Source: Chloroflexota bacterium (GTDB taxonomy: Bacteria; Chloroflexota; Dehalococcoidia; DSTF01; RBG-16-68-14). Taken from it: a stretch of 49,308 nt of DNA. Under the pieces are notes generated by a model. The model did no database searches. It was not told where the DNA came from and worked only from the letters and a program-made list of their open reading frames with translations. Where the stretch lies: positions 1 to 49,308 of the forward strand of contig QIFC01000096.1 in assembly GCA_003228685.1 (NCBI GenBank), written 5' to 3'. Shown here one piece after another: positions 6,700-14,619 of the stretch (position 1 is the first letter of the stretch; every line of letters starts with the position of its first letter). The position numbers were made by a program, and so were the translations under genes.

Positions 6700-8089
6700 T
6701 GGCAGTTCCTCCTATTTTCTTCATTTCAGCAGCGTAGAGCGGGTCGCGGGGCACGCAGCCCGCCGGGAACTGGCCGAGTTCGTTGTTCTTCGCTCGCATC
6801 AGAGCCGTGCAGTAGCTTACCCCGATGCAGGCCTTCTTGTCGTTCATGGCGCCTTGCTCGACGAGATCGGCGCCGAAGTCCGGATAGGCTAAGGCGCCAC
6901 GACCGAGCCCCATGATCGAGACGCGACCGGCACCGACGTTGGCTGCGCCCGCGTTGGCGGCATAGTGGCGCAGCCAGCTATATCCGGTACCAACGATCGT
7001 GAGGTTCGGATACGCCTCTTGGATGGTAGCTGTAGCGTCGAAGTGGCGCTGGACGCCGACCAATGGATGCTCCGGCGGCCAGTAGCCATCGATAGGTGGA
7101 CGCTCGAACGGCCGGCCGATGTGCGGATTGAAGTACGGACTGCCCATCGTGACGTTCACCAGTGAGACCCCGGCCTCGCGGAGCAGTCCCACAAGCCGCA
7201 GTGGCTCGTCGAGATCCGGCCGCTCAGGCTGGTCCGCGTTCGTGCCGAATCCCCATGGGTAGTCGCGTTTGGCGACAGGCCGGCCGATGTTGTCGCCATC
7301 GGGCGCGAACGGCGGGCCGTCGTAGACGTTGACGCGCGAGGCGAGAATGAAATCGTCCCCCACTCTGTCGCGGATCTTTCGAAGCACGTTCATGATGAAG
7401 CGCGTGCGGGACTCGAAGTCACCGCCATACGGGCCTTCGCGGGTGCGCGACGCCAGCAGCTCGTTCAGAAGATAAGTGTGACACTGCTTGATGTCGACAA
7501 AGTCGAAGCCGGCGTCTCTGGCCAGCGTCGCGGCCTCCACGAAACAGTCTTCGAGCCGTTCGAGGTAGGCGTCATCGAGTAGGGCGTACTCGGAGCCGAG
7601 ACCCTTGATGGCATCGATCGACCCGGCGCGACGAGCAAGCAGTGGTTCCGGATAGCTCCAGCGGCCCGAGTGGGTGAGCTGCAATCCGACGAGCAGGTCG
7701 TCGGCGCTGCCGAATCGTTCGCGATGGGCCCGGCGCGTGGTGTTGAGGAGCTTCTCAAGGTGGGGCGCCGTCTCGTCGCTGATCAGGAGCTGTCGGGGAT
7801 TGGCGCGCCCTTCAGGCACAACGGCGGTCGCTTCGCCCCAGATAAGCTTCGCGCCGCCGGCGCCGAACCGCTCCCAACGGCGGACCGTCAACTCGCCAGG
7901 CAGGCCGTCCAGGGTGCCGTCACAGCCCTCCATCGGATGGACGGCAAGGCGATTGCCGAGCGTGCGACCTGCGACCGTGACTGGGCTTAGAAGCGGGGCA
8001 ATATCGTCGACGAGATCGATCCCGACTCGTCGCTCCTCCACGTCTCTGCGTAGGTCGTCGAGCGATCGATACTTGAAGTACTTGGACAT
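6689..8089 (-). CDS. Old Yellow Enzyme-family NAD(P)H:flavin oxidoreductase
   Basis: A 466-residue FMN-dependent TIM-barrel enzyme: LLSPVTVAGRTLGNRLAVHPMEG at the N terminus, GLQLTHSGRWS (substrate/flavin-binding His region), FDFVDIKQCHTYLLNELLA and YGGDFESRTRFIMNVLRKIR, all hallmarks of the OYE/2,4-dienoyl-CoA reductase-like group. Near the C terminus CIGVSYC and a later AGCVPRDP resemble the 4Fe-4S region of dienoyl-CoA reductases, but the canonical CxxC spacing is not kept, so a cluster is doubtful. There is no C-terminal FAD/NAD domain, so it needs an external reductant or NAD(P)H directly. It sits between a cupin gene (12 bp gap) and the toroid-like gene. Its substrate is unknown; reduction of an activated C=C or a reductive cleavage would fit. 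Confidence 0.9.
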   Translation of the reverse strand: MSKYFKYRSLDDLRRDVEERRVGIDLVDDIAPLLSPVTVAGRTLGNRLAVHPMEGCDGTLDGLPGELTVRRWERFGAGGAKLIWGEATAVVPEGRANPRQLLISDETAPHLEKLLNTTRRAHRERFGSADDLLVGLQLTHSGRWSYPEPLLARRAGSIDAIKGLGSEYALLDDAYLERLEDCFVEAATLARDAGFDFVDIKQCHTYLLNELLASRTREGPYGGDFESRTRFIMNVLRKIRDRVGDDFILASRVNVYDGPPFAPDGDNIGRPVAKRDYPWGFGTNADQPERPDLDEPLRLVGLLREAGVSLVNVTMGSPYFNPHIGRPFERPPIDGYWPPEHPLVGVQRHFDATATIQEAYPNLTIVGTGYSWLRHYAANAGAANVGAGRVSIMGLGRGALAYPDFGADLVEQGAMNDKKACIGVSYCTALMRAKNNELGQFPAGCVPRDPLYAAEMKKIGGTANAD

Positions 8090-8101
8090 GCCGCGACGGC
8101 G

Positions 8102-8455
8102 TTACTCGAAGTGGACGTCCTCGGTCTCGAGGGGTGGCACGCCGACGATCAGCACCTCCATGTCGCCCTCCGACGTGTGCCACACGCGAGGGGGAATCAG
8201 CGCCAGCTCTCCTTCCTTGATGGGCCGGCGTTCGCCATCGAGGACGATCTCTCCGCTGCCCTTGAGCACGTAGTAGAACTCCGTCATCTGCTTGTGGTAG
8301 TGGTTGCGCGAGTTGTCGATCTCAAGGTAGGAGACGTTCGCGACATCCGTGTCGGCGCCGGTTACGAGCGACCGGCGAAAGCCACAGACGCCGCGGACGG
8401 ACTTGATGTCAGCGACGTTGCGGATGATGGGTTCGAGCTTGGTGGCGTCTGACAT
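8102..8455 (-). CDS. Single-domain cupin protein
   Basis: A 117-residue cupin. Motif 1 is NHYHKQMTEFYYVLKGSGEI, giving two His and a Glu as metal ligands, and motif 2 is PPRVWHTSEGD, giving the third His. Family members of this size act as isomerases, dioxygenases, lyases or sugar/acid-binding proteins; sequence alone does not tell which. A GGAGG site precedes the ATG. It lies inside the cargo operon between the DUF6807 gene (9 bp gap) and the flavoprotein gene. Within sugar-acid operons such cupins often act as epimerases or ring-opening helpers, but that is inference. Confidence 0.88.
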   Translation of the reverse strand: MSDATKLEPIIRNVADIKSVRGVCGFRRSLVTGADTDVANVSYLEIDNSRNHYHKQMTEFYYVLKGSGEIVLDGERRPIKEGELALIPPRVWHTSEGDMEVLIVGVPPLETEDVHFE

Positions 8456-8464
8456 CGGTACCTC

Positions 8465-9601
8465 CTAGGCGATGGTGAGGGCGGGCTTTGCCGCGTACTC
8501 GTCGAAGCGCTGCTGGATGCCGGCTTCCTCCGGGCCGCCTTCATGGATGACGATGCGGTGGCGAAGCGACCACGTTTCGCCGGGCTGCAGCGTCAGCGGG
8601 CCGTCGAAGAACGGCAGGTTCGTGCCGAGCGGCCCGTATGAGCGCGCAAACCAGGCGTTCGGGTGGTTGCGGTTGGATGGGTAGTCGAGCATCGCGATTC
8701 CGTAGGTTGCTTGCTCGCCGCGCCGCACGAGCGGCCCGCTGCAGTCGGCCCAGGCTGCGCGCTTGCCGAACGCGTCCTTGCCGCCCTTCGTGCCGTCCGA
8801 CAATGTAATCGTGCCGCCGTCCCACTCGTCGATCACGTCGGCGACGCGGATCAGCGGTAGTGCGTTCTCGTTCGTTTGGCCGAATGTCACCGGCTCGTTG
8901 GTTGCCGTAAACGCCGCGTCCATATCGAAGATGCGCACCCGTCCTTTGAGGCGGTACTGCACGAAGGAGCGTTCGTCCGTGAGGAGCGTGCGGCCGTCAG
9001 GCGCGTCCCAGGCCAGGCTTTCGTGGAAGCCGCCGAACAAGGGGCCGGAGAACACGTCCGAGAAGGATTGATGGACGATACGGCCTTCACCGCCGTTCTC
9101 CAGGTAGAAGTCGAACTCGTTTAGTTCGCCGCAGGCGTACCAGAGCGAGCGGTGCCAGATGTGGTCAGGCGGGCTGTCGTCCGTGATGCCCTTCGGGTAG
9201 ACGACATCCGGCCCCTCCATCTCTCCTGGTTGGCCACACGGCGCGTTGACCGGGTAGAAGCGCGGCTTGAAGTCCTGGGCTCCGTAGTGATAGATGGTCT
9301 GCAGCAGGCCACTGTAATTCACGACGATCCGGCCGTTCTCCGGTTGGTCGTCCAACGAGATGCCGCGAGAGGGGTCCTGGGCTTCTTCAGATGTTAGTTC
9401 GACTTCGATCGACGCTCCGGCGGCTAGTTCAGGGACGAAGACGCCAACCAGCGATTGGCCGTCCGCGATTGGCGTGACCTGCGCAACGAGGTCGCTCGCG
9501 CGCCAGCCGCCGCTTGACTCCGGCAGGGCGTCCGAGGGCACACGCGCCACCACGACCGAGTTACTCAGTTGGACCTGCGGCTCCAGGCGAAGTTTGGTCA
9601 T
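8465..9601 (-). CDS. DUF6807 (formerly 'PmoA-like') family protein
   Basis: A 378-residue beta-rich protein. The stretch with YPVNAPCGQPGEMEGPDVVY and the following DHIWHRSLWYACGELNEFDF matches the signature of the family once labelled 'methane oxygenase PmoA' and now DUF6807. Proteins of this family occur in carbohydrate and Gfo/Idh gene clusters, mainly of Planctomycetes and soil bacteria; the methane-oxygenase label is not meaningful. His/Trp/Tyr-rich motif residues (HRSLWYA) suggest a sugar-binding or catalytic beta-sandwich. It overlaps the DapA-like gene by 4 bp (ATGA), so translation is coupled. Function unknown. Confidence 0.75.
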   Translation of the reverse strand: MTKLRLEPQVQLSNSVVVARVPSDALPESSGGWRASDLVAQVTPIADGQSLVGVFVPELAAGASIEVELTSEEAQDPSRGISLDDQPENGRIVVNYSGLLQTIYHYGAQDFKPRFYPVNAPCGQPGEMEGPDVVYPKGITDDSPPDHIWHRSLWYACGELNEFDFYLENGGEGRIVHQSFSDVFSGPLFGGFHESLAWDAPDGRTLLTDERSFVQYRLKGRVRIFDMDAAFTATNEPVTFGQTNENALPLIRVADVIDEWDGGTITLSDGTKGGKDAFGKRAAWADCSGPLVRRGEQATYGIAMLDYPSNRNHPNAWFARSYGPLGTNLPFFDGPLTLQPGETWSLRHRIVIHEGGPEEAGIQQRFDEYAAKPALTIA

Positions 9602-10542
9602 GGCGTCGCGCGTTGAGGCACAGCGAGGCTGGCCTTGCGAACGGCGGCCCGCACGGTCGTTCGTTCCTGTTCGGTCAAGTCGAGCAGGGGAGGCCGGACG
9701 TGCGCGGATTCGATGACGCCTAGTTCGACCAACGCCTCCTTCGTGCGCGCCCGATAGTCGCGGACGGGCGATGCGAAGACGGCGCTTACGAGCGGCTGCA
9801 CTGAGCGATCGTATATCTGACGCGCACCTTGGGTGTCGCCGGCGCGGTGCCTCTCGATCATATCGATCTGTTCCGCGATCGCAAGCGTCCCGAAGCCGAT
9901 GAGCGCACCGTCCGCGCCCAGGACGAAGGACTCCAGGATGAAGTTGTCGTTGCCGGTCAGGAGCTGGATGCGTCGCGGCGCGCCATCGAGTACCCGGGCC
10001 GTCTCGACGAAGCGCACGGCATCAAACGACGCCTCCTTGATCGCCACGACGTTTTCGATTGAAACGAGCTTAAGCAGCGCCTCGCGCGAGAAGATCACGC
10101 CACCCAGGGCTGGCTGGAGCTGGAAGAGCACCATCGGCAACGGTACGGCGTCCGCGATGGCGCGATGGTACTCGTAGGGGACGTCGGACGGCAGCGGTTC
10201 GCCGATGAAGATGGGGTGCGGGAAGATGACGAGTCCAGCGGCGCCCGCGGCCTCGGCGTCCCTGGCGAGGTCGACGGCCATTTCGGTATTGGGCGCGCCG
10301 ATTCCGGCTAGCACTGGCAATCGGTCACCGACCTCCTCGGCGTAGACGTCAAGGATGCGGCGTCGTTCGTCGCGTGTGAGCTGAGGCCCCTCGCCGGTAT
10401 CCATGTTGACGGCCAGCGCCTTGAGTCCGTCAAATTCCAGGAGCCACCGGATGTAACGGCGCAGGTTCGTCTCATCGACAGCGCCGTCTTCGCCTATCGG
10501 AGTGACGACTGCGGGTATCAGTCCGGCTAGATCGAGATTCAT
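9598..10542 (-). CDS. DapA/NanA-superfamily aldolase or dehydratase (not dihydrodipicolinate synthase)
   Basis: The start is the ATG at 10542 with GGAG upstream, giving 314 residues (LDLAGLIPAVVTPI), the usual length of the family; the frame is open further upstream but that part is not family-like. The Schiff-base lysine is in NVVAIKEASFD. The TGE element (MDTGEGPQLTRDER) is a variant of the GTTGE loop, and the position of the catalytic Tyr in the canonical YNxP motif reads FQLQ, so true dihydrodipicolinate synthase activity is unlikely. Family members cleave or dehydrate 2-keto-3-deoxy sugar acids, sialic acid or related compounds. It follows the Gfo/Idh gene by 52 bp and is coupled to the DUF6807 gene. 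Confidence 0.85.
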   Translation of the reverse strand: MNLDLAGLIPAVVTPIGEDGAVDETNLRRYIRWLLEFDGLKALAVNMDTGEGPQLTRDERRRILDVYAEEVGDRLPVLAGIGAPNTEMAVDLARDAEAAGAAGLVIFPHPIFIGEPLPSDVPYEYHRAIADAVPLPMVLFQLQPALGGVIFSREALLKLVSIENVVAIKEASFDAVRFVETARVLDGAPRRIQLLTGNDNFILESFVLGADGALIGFGTLAIAEQIDMIERHRAGDTQGARQIYDRSVQPLVSAVFASPVRDYRARTKEALVELGVIESAHVRPPLLDLTEQERTTVRAAVRKASLAVPQRATP

Positions 10543-10594
10543 GGCCTTCTCCAGACGTGTTGCCCTGGCAGCTTGCCGCGCACTGTCAGTGATG

Positions 10595-11698
10595 TCAAGA
10601 TCCAGGAAGCGCGAACCCATCAGGAGGCAACGCGCTGTAGAACGGGTCATCCTTCTCGATTGGAAGCGTAACCGGTTGCTGCGTCATCGCGGACTTGTAG
10701 ATCGCGGTGGTCATCTGAAGCGCCCGCTGGCAGTCGTCGATCCCCACCGATGGCCGTCCGCCCTCGGCGATGGCGTCGACGAACTCCGTGATCGGCCCGC
10801 GATGCAGCAGCTTATATCCCTTTGGCATGCGTTCCTCCATCTCCCGCTGGAGCTCCGCCGCGTGGTCCGGGTTCGCGACGCTGGACAGCAAGAACGGCTC
10901 GATCGTGCACTCATACACCGTCCCCTGCGAGACGGCGCTGAGGTCAGTGCCGTGGAACTCCAGCAATGTGCGCTGCTCGCTCAGCGCGCTGGTGGTGCTC
11001 GTGATCTCCGCGATGGCGCCGCTCTGGAACCGGACCGTCGCGACCGCGCTGTCATCGACTTCGATGGGTACGCGGAAGGTGCCGGCCTCCGCATAGACGC
11101 GTGTTGGTTCGCCCATAATCCACAGCAACATATCGATCACGTGGACGGCCTGGCTGGCGGTCGCGCCACCGGCCTCAGTCGACCACGTTCCGCGCCAGGG
11201 CACGCGGTAGTAGTCCTCGTCTCGGAACCACATTGTCTCCGCGAGGCCCAGGTGTAGGCGGCCGAATTCGCCCTCGTCCGCCACCGCTCGGAGCTGCTGA
11301 GCGCCGCGCCCGAAACGGAGTTGGAACACGCCCGAGAAGACGCACCCGGATTCCTTAGCGGCCGCTTCGATCTCGTCGAGGCCGGCGAGTGTAGGCGAGA
11401 CGGGCTTTTCGCACAGGACGTGCTTGCCTGCCTGTAGCGCTGCGACCGACATCTCCACGTGGAGGAACGGTGGAGTGCAGACGCTGACGGCGTGCACGTC
11501 ATCGCGCTGGAGGAGTTCCTGATAATCGGTTAGCGCTTCGCCGAACTCGAACCGCTCCGCGGCACGCGACGCGCGCGCTTCGTCGACGTCGACAACCGCC
11601 ACCTTGCGTATGCGGTCGCCGAGACGCTGGTAGGAGTAGAGGTGCGCGTCCGCGATTCCGCCCGCACCAATCACGGCGATGCCGATTGCTTCATCCAT
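10595..11698 (-). CDS. Gfo/Idh/MocA-family NAD(P)-dependent oxidoreductase
   Basis: A 367-residue dehydrogenase: N-terminal Rossmann motif AVIGAGGIADAH, the VCTPPFLH and EKPVSPT (EKP) signatures, and in the C-terminal domain GGATASQAVHVIDMLLWIMG, which carries the conserved GG...H..D active-site residues. Members oxidise or epimerise sugars, inositols and sugar nucleotides using NAD(P). It is the first gene of the cargo operon and so probably sets the substrate entry step. TAGAAT lies just 6 bp upstream of the ATG on the coding strand, so the operon may be transcribed as a leaderless mRNA. Confidence 0.92.
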   Translation of the reverse strand: MDEAIGIAVIGAGGIADAHLYSYQRLGDRIRKVAVVDVDEARASRAAERFEFGEALTDYQELLQRDDVHAVSVCTPPFLHVEMSVAALQAGKHVLCEKPVSPTLAGLDEIEAAAKESGCVFSGVFQLRFGRGAQQLRAVADEGEFGRLHLGLAETMWFRDEDYYRVPWRGTWSTEAGGATASQAVHVIDMLLWIMGEPTRVYAEAGTFRVPIEVDDSAVATVRFQSGAIAEITSTTSALSEQRTLLEFHGTDLSAVSQGTVYECTIEPFLLSSVANPDHAAELQREMEERMPKGYKLLHRGPITEFVDAIAEGGRPSVGIDDCQRALQMTTAIYKSAMTQQPVTLPIEKDDPFYSALPPDGFALPGS

Positions 11699-11888
11699 GC
11701 GCCCATTCTACCCGCAAGACGCCTGCTGTAGAGCAAATGATGGCTCGTGCTCGAGACAAGCTACGATCGCTTACATCGGGTTTGGGCCGTGGCCGCTAGC
11801 GCATGGTCCTGCTCAGTAAGCAGATGGTCACGGATTGGGGAAGGGGGCGGCCGCGGAAATGACGGCCCCTACCATTGGATGTTCGTGT
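11699..11888. other. Non-coding spacer between the cargo operon and tRNA-Gly
   Basis: About 190 bp with no gene. It should hold the promoter of the six-gene cargo operon and the proximal (tRNA-side) recombinase binding sites. I see no AGTTATC or phased TTCGGTG repeats on this side, in contrast to the distal end. Confidence 0.5.
11705..11710 (-). promoter_or_regulatory. Possible -10 element (TAGAAT) for the cargo operon, leaderless layout
   Basis: TAGAAT on the minus strand differs from TATAAT at one position and ends 6 bp before the ATG of the Gfo/Idh gene, so the predicted transcript would begin at or next to the start codon. No good -35 is seen 17 bp upstream and no ribosome-binding site precedes the ATG, both compatible with a leaderless transcript. 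Confidence 0.35.
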
Positions 11889-11963
11889 TGGAGCGGGAGA
11901 CGAGAGTCGAACTCGCGACCCTCTGCTTGGGAAGCAGATGCTCTACCACTGAGCTACTCCCGC
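11889..11963 (-). tRNA. tRNA-Gly (anticodon CCC)
   Basis: On the minus strand the 75 bases fold as a full cloverleaf: acceptor GCGGGAG/CTCCCGC, D arm with AGCTCAGTGGTAGAGC, anticodon stem TCTGC/GCAGA around loop TTCCCAA (anticodon CCC, reading GGG), T arm with GTTCGACTC, discriminator T and an encoded CCA. Its 3' 48 bases are repeated exactly at 3562-3609, so this is the insertion target and the functional copy after integration. A possible -10 (TATCAT, 11982-11987 on the minus strand) lies about 20 bp upstream. Confidence 0.95.
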
Positions 11964-12052
11964 TCGATCACGCGCATAGAGATGATAGCGCGTTTCGCCT
12001 GGTGCTTCACCGTTCGCAAGTGAGGCACAGGCTCGGCTGCGCGGTCGCGGCG

Positions 12053-13069
12053 CTACTGATAGATGACGACAGCCGGCGTCGGGTTCAGGAACAGCACGTC
12101 CTGCTCGGACATCAGGTCCGTGTCGTAGTCGAAGAAGAGCTTGATCGCCGCGTAGGCCGCGTACGTCCTGCCTGCGTACTCCTCATACGTCGCCCGCTTC
12201 ACCGCGGCGGAACCGAACCCGTCCATGTCGATGACTAGATCGACGCCTTGGTACTGGCTGATCGACTCGCCGCCGCGCACCATCCCGTCGAGGAACTGAT
12301 GGACCATGAGAATCTTCGGCGGCAGCCGTTCAGCGATGATGAGGTCTTGCAGCATCGACTGCGCGGTGTCGATGTCCTCCGCACTGAGGCTGCCGATCAC
12401 GTCTCCCGGCGCATCTTTGCCATCGACCGCAAACTCGGGATCGAGCGCTAGATGCACCCTCGGATTGCGGAGGAACGGCAGCACCTTCGTGACCTCGTCC
12501 TTCACCGTGCTGCGGCCGATCTGCAGATCGAGGAAGAGGAGCATGTCCCGCTCCTCAGCAAGCGCGAAATAGCGGAGGACGGCGGCCTCATCGACGTACT
12601 GGAGATAGAGGCCGTTGTCAGTGGGGTAAGGTTGAGCGACGGCGTACACCAGGTGGATCGCAGGGATAACGTCCCGCGGCCCGTTGAGCGCGTCGTATCG
12701 CGCCGCCTGCCGTTCGAGTGCGTCCGCCATCGAATCCAGGTCGCCCGCGCCAAGGATGCCCATCAGGTCCGTGTATGGATTGCCGTAGTAGCTCACGATC
12801 TGGTGGTCGGGCAAGATCGAGAATCGAGGTGCCAGCAGCGACGTCATGCTGGGGAAGCGCGCAGGTAGCTCGGTCAGCCACAGCGGTTGTAGCGGGCGGG
12901 GTGGATCGATCGGCGTCGATGGCAACACCACGCGCTGGACGGCAGCGGCCGGCCTCGCTGCTGCCTTGGCGCGGTCGTGGCTGGGCGCGGCGACAGCGAT
13001 AGCGATAAGCGCGGCGAGCGCGCAGAGCAGAAGGATGGAGAAGCGCCCGTGGGCGCTCACCATACGCAC
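12053..13069 (-). CDS. Secreted or membrane-anchored protein of unknown function
   Basis: A 338-residue protein with an N-terminal hydrophobic stretch (FSILLLCALAALIAIAVAAP, about residues 10-29) that is a signal peptide or anchor, then a Pro-rich linker. The main domain has alternating beta/alpha segments (VIPAIHLVYAVA, DMLLFLDLQIG, RVHLALDPEFAVDG, KILMVHQFLDG, VDLVIDMDGFG) suggesting a TIM barrel, with acidic residues at the strand ends (LDLQ, DPEF, IDMD) as in glycosidase-like folds. I do not recognise the family; exported carbohydrate-active or binding function would be a guess. It lies just outside the element, upstream of the tRNA. Confidence 0.75.
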   Translation of the reverse strand: MRMVSAHGRFSILLLCALAALIAIAVAAPSHDRAKAAARPAAAVQRVVLPSTPIDPPRPLQPLWLTELPARFPSMTSLLAPRFSILPDHQIVSYYGNPYTDLMGILGAGDLDSMADALERQAARYDALNGPRDVIPAIHLVYAVAQPYPTDNGLYLQYVDEAAVLRYFALAEERDMLLFLDLQIGRSTVKDEVTKVLPFLRNPRVHLALDPEFAVDGKDAPGDVIGSLSAEDIDTAQSMLQDLIIAERLPPKILMVHQFLDGMVRGGESISQYQGVDLVIDMDGFGSAAVKRATYEEYAGRTYAAYAAIKLFFDYDTDLMSEQDVLFLNPTPAVVIYQ

Positions 13070-13169
13070 GATGCTGCGGTTCCTGATGGTTACTGGACGC
13101 CTGTCCGTTTAGGGTGCGTATCACAGTACTCCAGAGTAGGCCGGAAGGTCGAGCGGTTATGGTGAGAAG

Positions 13170-13988
13170 CTAGAGATTTCTTGCATCGCTCCAACGCGCC
13201 AGGAAGGAGCCGGCTCCCAGAAGGACCACCGTACCCGCGGAGAAGATGATGCCGTTACGGATCGGAGCCCACGCCAGCTCCTGTCCGAGTTGGAGGAACT
13301 CCCGCGAGACGTAGTCATCCGCTCCGTCCGCGGCGACGCGCAGCGCGAACCGCACGCCGATTGCGAGCGCAAGGAACGGCGCCGCCACGAGGAAGGCGCT
13401 CAAGCCGATCGCTAGCAGCCTGCCGTAGCCGCGCGTGGCTAGGCCAAGGGCGAGAGCCAAGATGAGAGCGCCAATCGCCAGCGCTGCGGTCAGTCCAAAG
13501 AAGATCCGGTGCGGCGTTGGGCGCAACACCTCCAGTCCTCGCCGCAGGACGTTCTCCGTCGAGAAGAAGCCTGCTTGGTCGTCGCGTCCTTCTCGCAGCA
13601 CTGAGGCGCCGTCATCGTAAACACGCTGAGCCGAGCGAGAGAGGAGCAGTTCTCGGAACCCTGCTTGGTCAGTCGCCAGCACTTCTTCTGGCGTGAAGAC
13701 GACGGCGACCGGGAAGTCGGTTAGGGCAACATCATCGGTCGTTGCGCTGGCGCGTTCGCGCAGGCCGGCGTACTCGGCGTCGAGGAAGGCGTCGACCTCG
13801 GTAAGGATCGCGAGACTTCTGGCGATGCTTCGTGTCGCAGGACCCTCCTCAGTCACGTTCGAGAGGGCGAGCGAGCAGAGCATGAGCCCGATCGCAACTG
13901 CGAGCAGGACGCCGAGCCTCCGCGCGTTTCGAGCAGAGTCGCTTTCCAAGCGGTCCTGCTCGTCCAGCCCCAGCGGATCTCTCCTCAA
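13170..13988 (-). CDS. Membrane protein of unknown function, four predicted TM segments
   Basis: The frame is open into the upstream RDD gene, but translation probably starts near that gene's stop: TTG at 13988 overlaps the stop (TTGA) and gives 272 residues; a slightly later CTG after AGGAG is another option. Hydrophobic segments are LGVLLAVAIGLMLCSLALS near the N terminus, then after an extracellular-type region of about 110 residues FFGLTAALAIGALILALALG, LLAIGLSAFLVAAPFLALAI and GIIFSAGTVVLLGAGSFLA. No known domain is recognised. It is cotranscribed with the RDD protein. Confidence 0.65.
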   Translation of the reverse strand: MRRDPLGLDEQDRLESDSARNARRLGVLLAVAIGLMLCSLALSNVTEEGPATRSIARSLAILTEVDAFLDAEYAGLRERASATTDDVALTDFPVAVVFTPEEVLATDQAGFRELLLSRSAQRVYDDGASVLREGRDDQAGFFSTENVLRRGLEVLRPTPHRIFFGLTAALAIGALILALALGLATRGYGRLLAIGLSAFLVAAPFLALAIGVRFALRVAADGADDYVSREFLQLGQELAWAPIRNGIIFSAGTVVLLGAGSFLARWSDARNL

Positions 13989-14566
13989 GGCGCGTCTACT
14001 GGGACGACGAGTGTGCGAGCGATACGGTCGTGGATACCACGGCGCTCGCCGTCCAGCGCCATCGCCAAGAGGCTCGCGATCGGTACGGCAAGGCAGAGCA
14101 ACACGAGCGCAAGCGTCACCGTGAGGACGCCGCGGCTTAGTGTGACCGAAGTTGCGTACGCCGCCAACAGCGACCACACCGGAACGAACAGCGGGTGGTA
14201 GAGTGTCGGATTCATCCCGAACCAGCGGAGCAAGACCCGGCGCGGCGCCCGCACGTCGCCTTCATCAGATGTCGCGATGATGCCCGCCACGTACATGCCG
14301 GCCGTTTGGGCGCGCCACCGCGTGAGCGCCAGGTTCAGGAGCGACCAAAACAGGATGGGGCCGCCGATCAGGGTCGCGATGAATGCGTTGAACGCTGCAT
14401 CGGGCGGGTCCTCCTTGCCGAGGTCGCTCATGAAGAGCAGCACCGCGCCGCCGATCGCGAAGAAGATCAGCAGCACGGCTACGAGCACAATCGAGTCGAT
14501 CAGATACGCGGCGATGCGGGCGCCGAACGTCGCGGTCGGTTGGCTAGGGCCGAACGGCGTGGCCAT
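13985..14566 (-). CDS. RDD-family membrane protein
   Basis: The ATG at 14566 follows GGAAGAGAGGG and gives 193 residues; a further in-frame ATG lies at 14605. The N-terminal helix holds the conserved Arg and Asp of RDD proteins (FGARIAAYLIDSIVLVAVLL) and a later conserved piece reads MYVAGIIATSDEGD. Two or three further hydrophobic segments follow. RDD proteins are small multi-spanning membrane proteins, some of which act in ion transport or with signalling partners. A consensus extended -10 lies just upstream. Confidence 0.85.
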   Translation of the reverse strand: MATPFGPSQPTATFGARIAAYLIDSIVLVAVLLIFFAIGGAVLLFMSDLGKEDPPDAAFNAFIATLIGGPILFWSLLNLALTRWRAQTAGMYVAGIIATSDEGDVRAPRRVLLRWFGMNPTLYHPLFVPVWSLLAAYATSVTLSRGVLTVTLALVLLCLAVPIASLLAMALDGERRGIHDRIARTLVVPVDAP

Positions 14567-14613
14567 CGCGCCCTCTCTTCCACGGTTTCTAGAAGTGGCG
14601 ACCATCCGCCGCG

Positions 14614-14619
14614 ATTATA
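14614..14619 (-). promoter_or_regulatory. Consensus extended -10 (TGGTATAAT) for the RDD gene pair
   Basis: On the minus strand the sequence reads TGGTATAAT, a perfect -10 hexamer with the TGn extension, which commonly works without a good -35 (none is visible). The predicted start of transcription, about 14607, is at the upstream ATG (14605), so that ATG would be leaderless; the ATG at 14566 has a normal leader and Shine-Dalgarno. Confidence 0.55.

Larger units (their letters stand above)
3562..11936. mobile_element. Integrative element in tRNA-Gly(CCC), about 8.4 kb, with a six-gene catabolic cargo
   Basis: The borders are the two 48-bp direct repeats of the tRNA-Gly 3' end. The intact tRNA at 11889-11963 keeps its 5' half outside the element and uses the element-side 3' half; the other copy marks the far end. 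Inside are a tyrosine recombinase pseudogene at the distal end and one operon of six metabolic genes on the minus strand. No replication, conjugation or phage structural gene is present, so it is best described as a small genomic island or a decayed integrative element that now cannot excise by its own recombinase. Confidence 0.85.

Noticed and set aside
8465-9601. Methane oxygenase subunit (PmoA)
   Set aside because: The old family label is misleading; the protein has no TM segments and is in the DUF6807 family.
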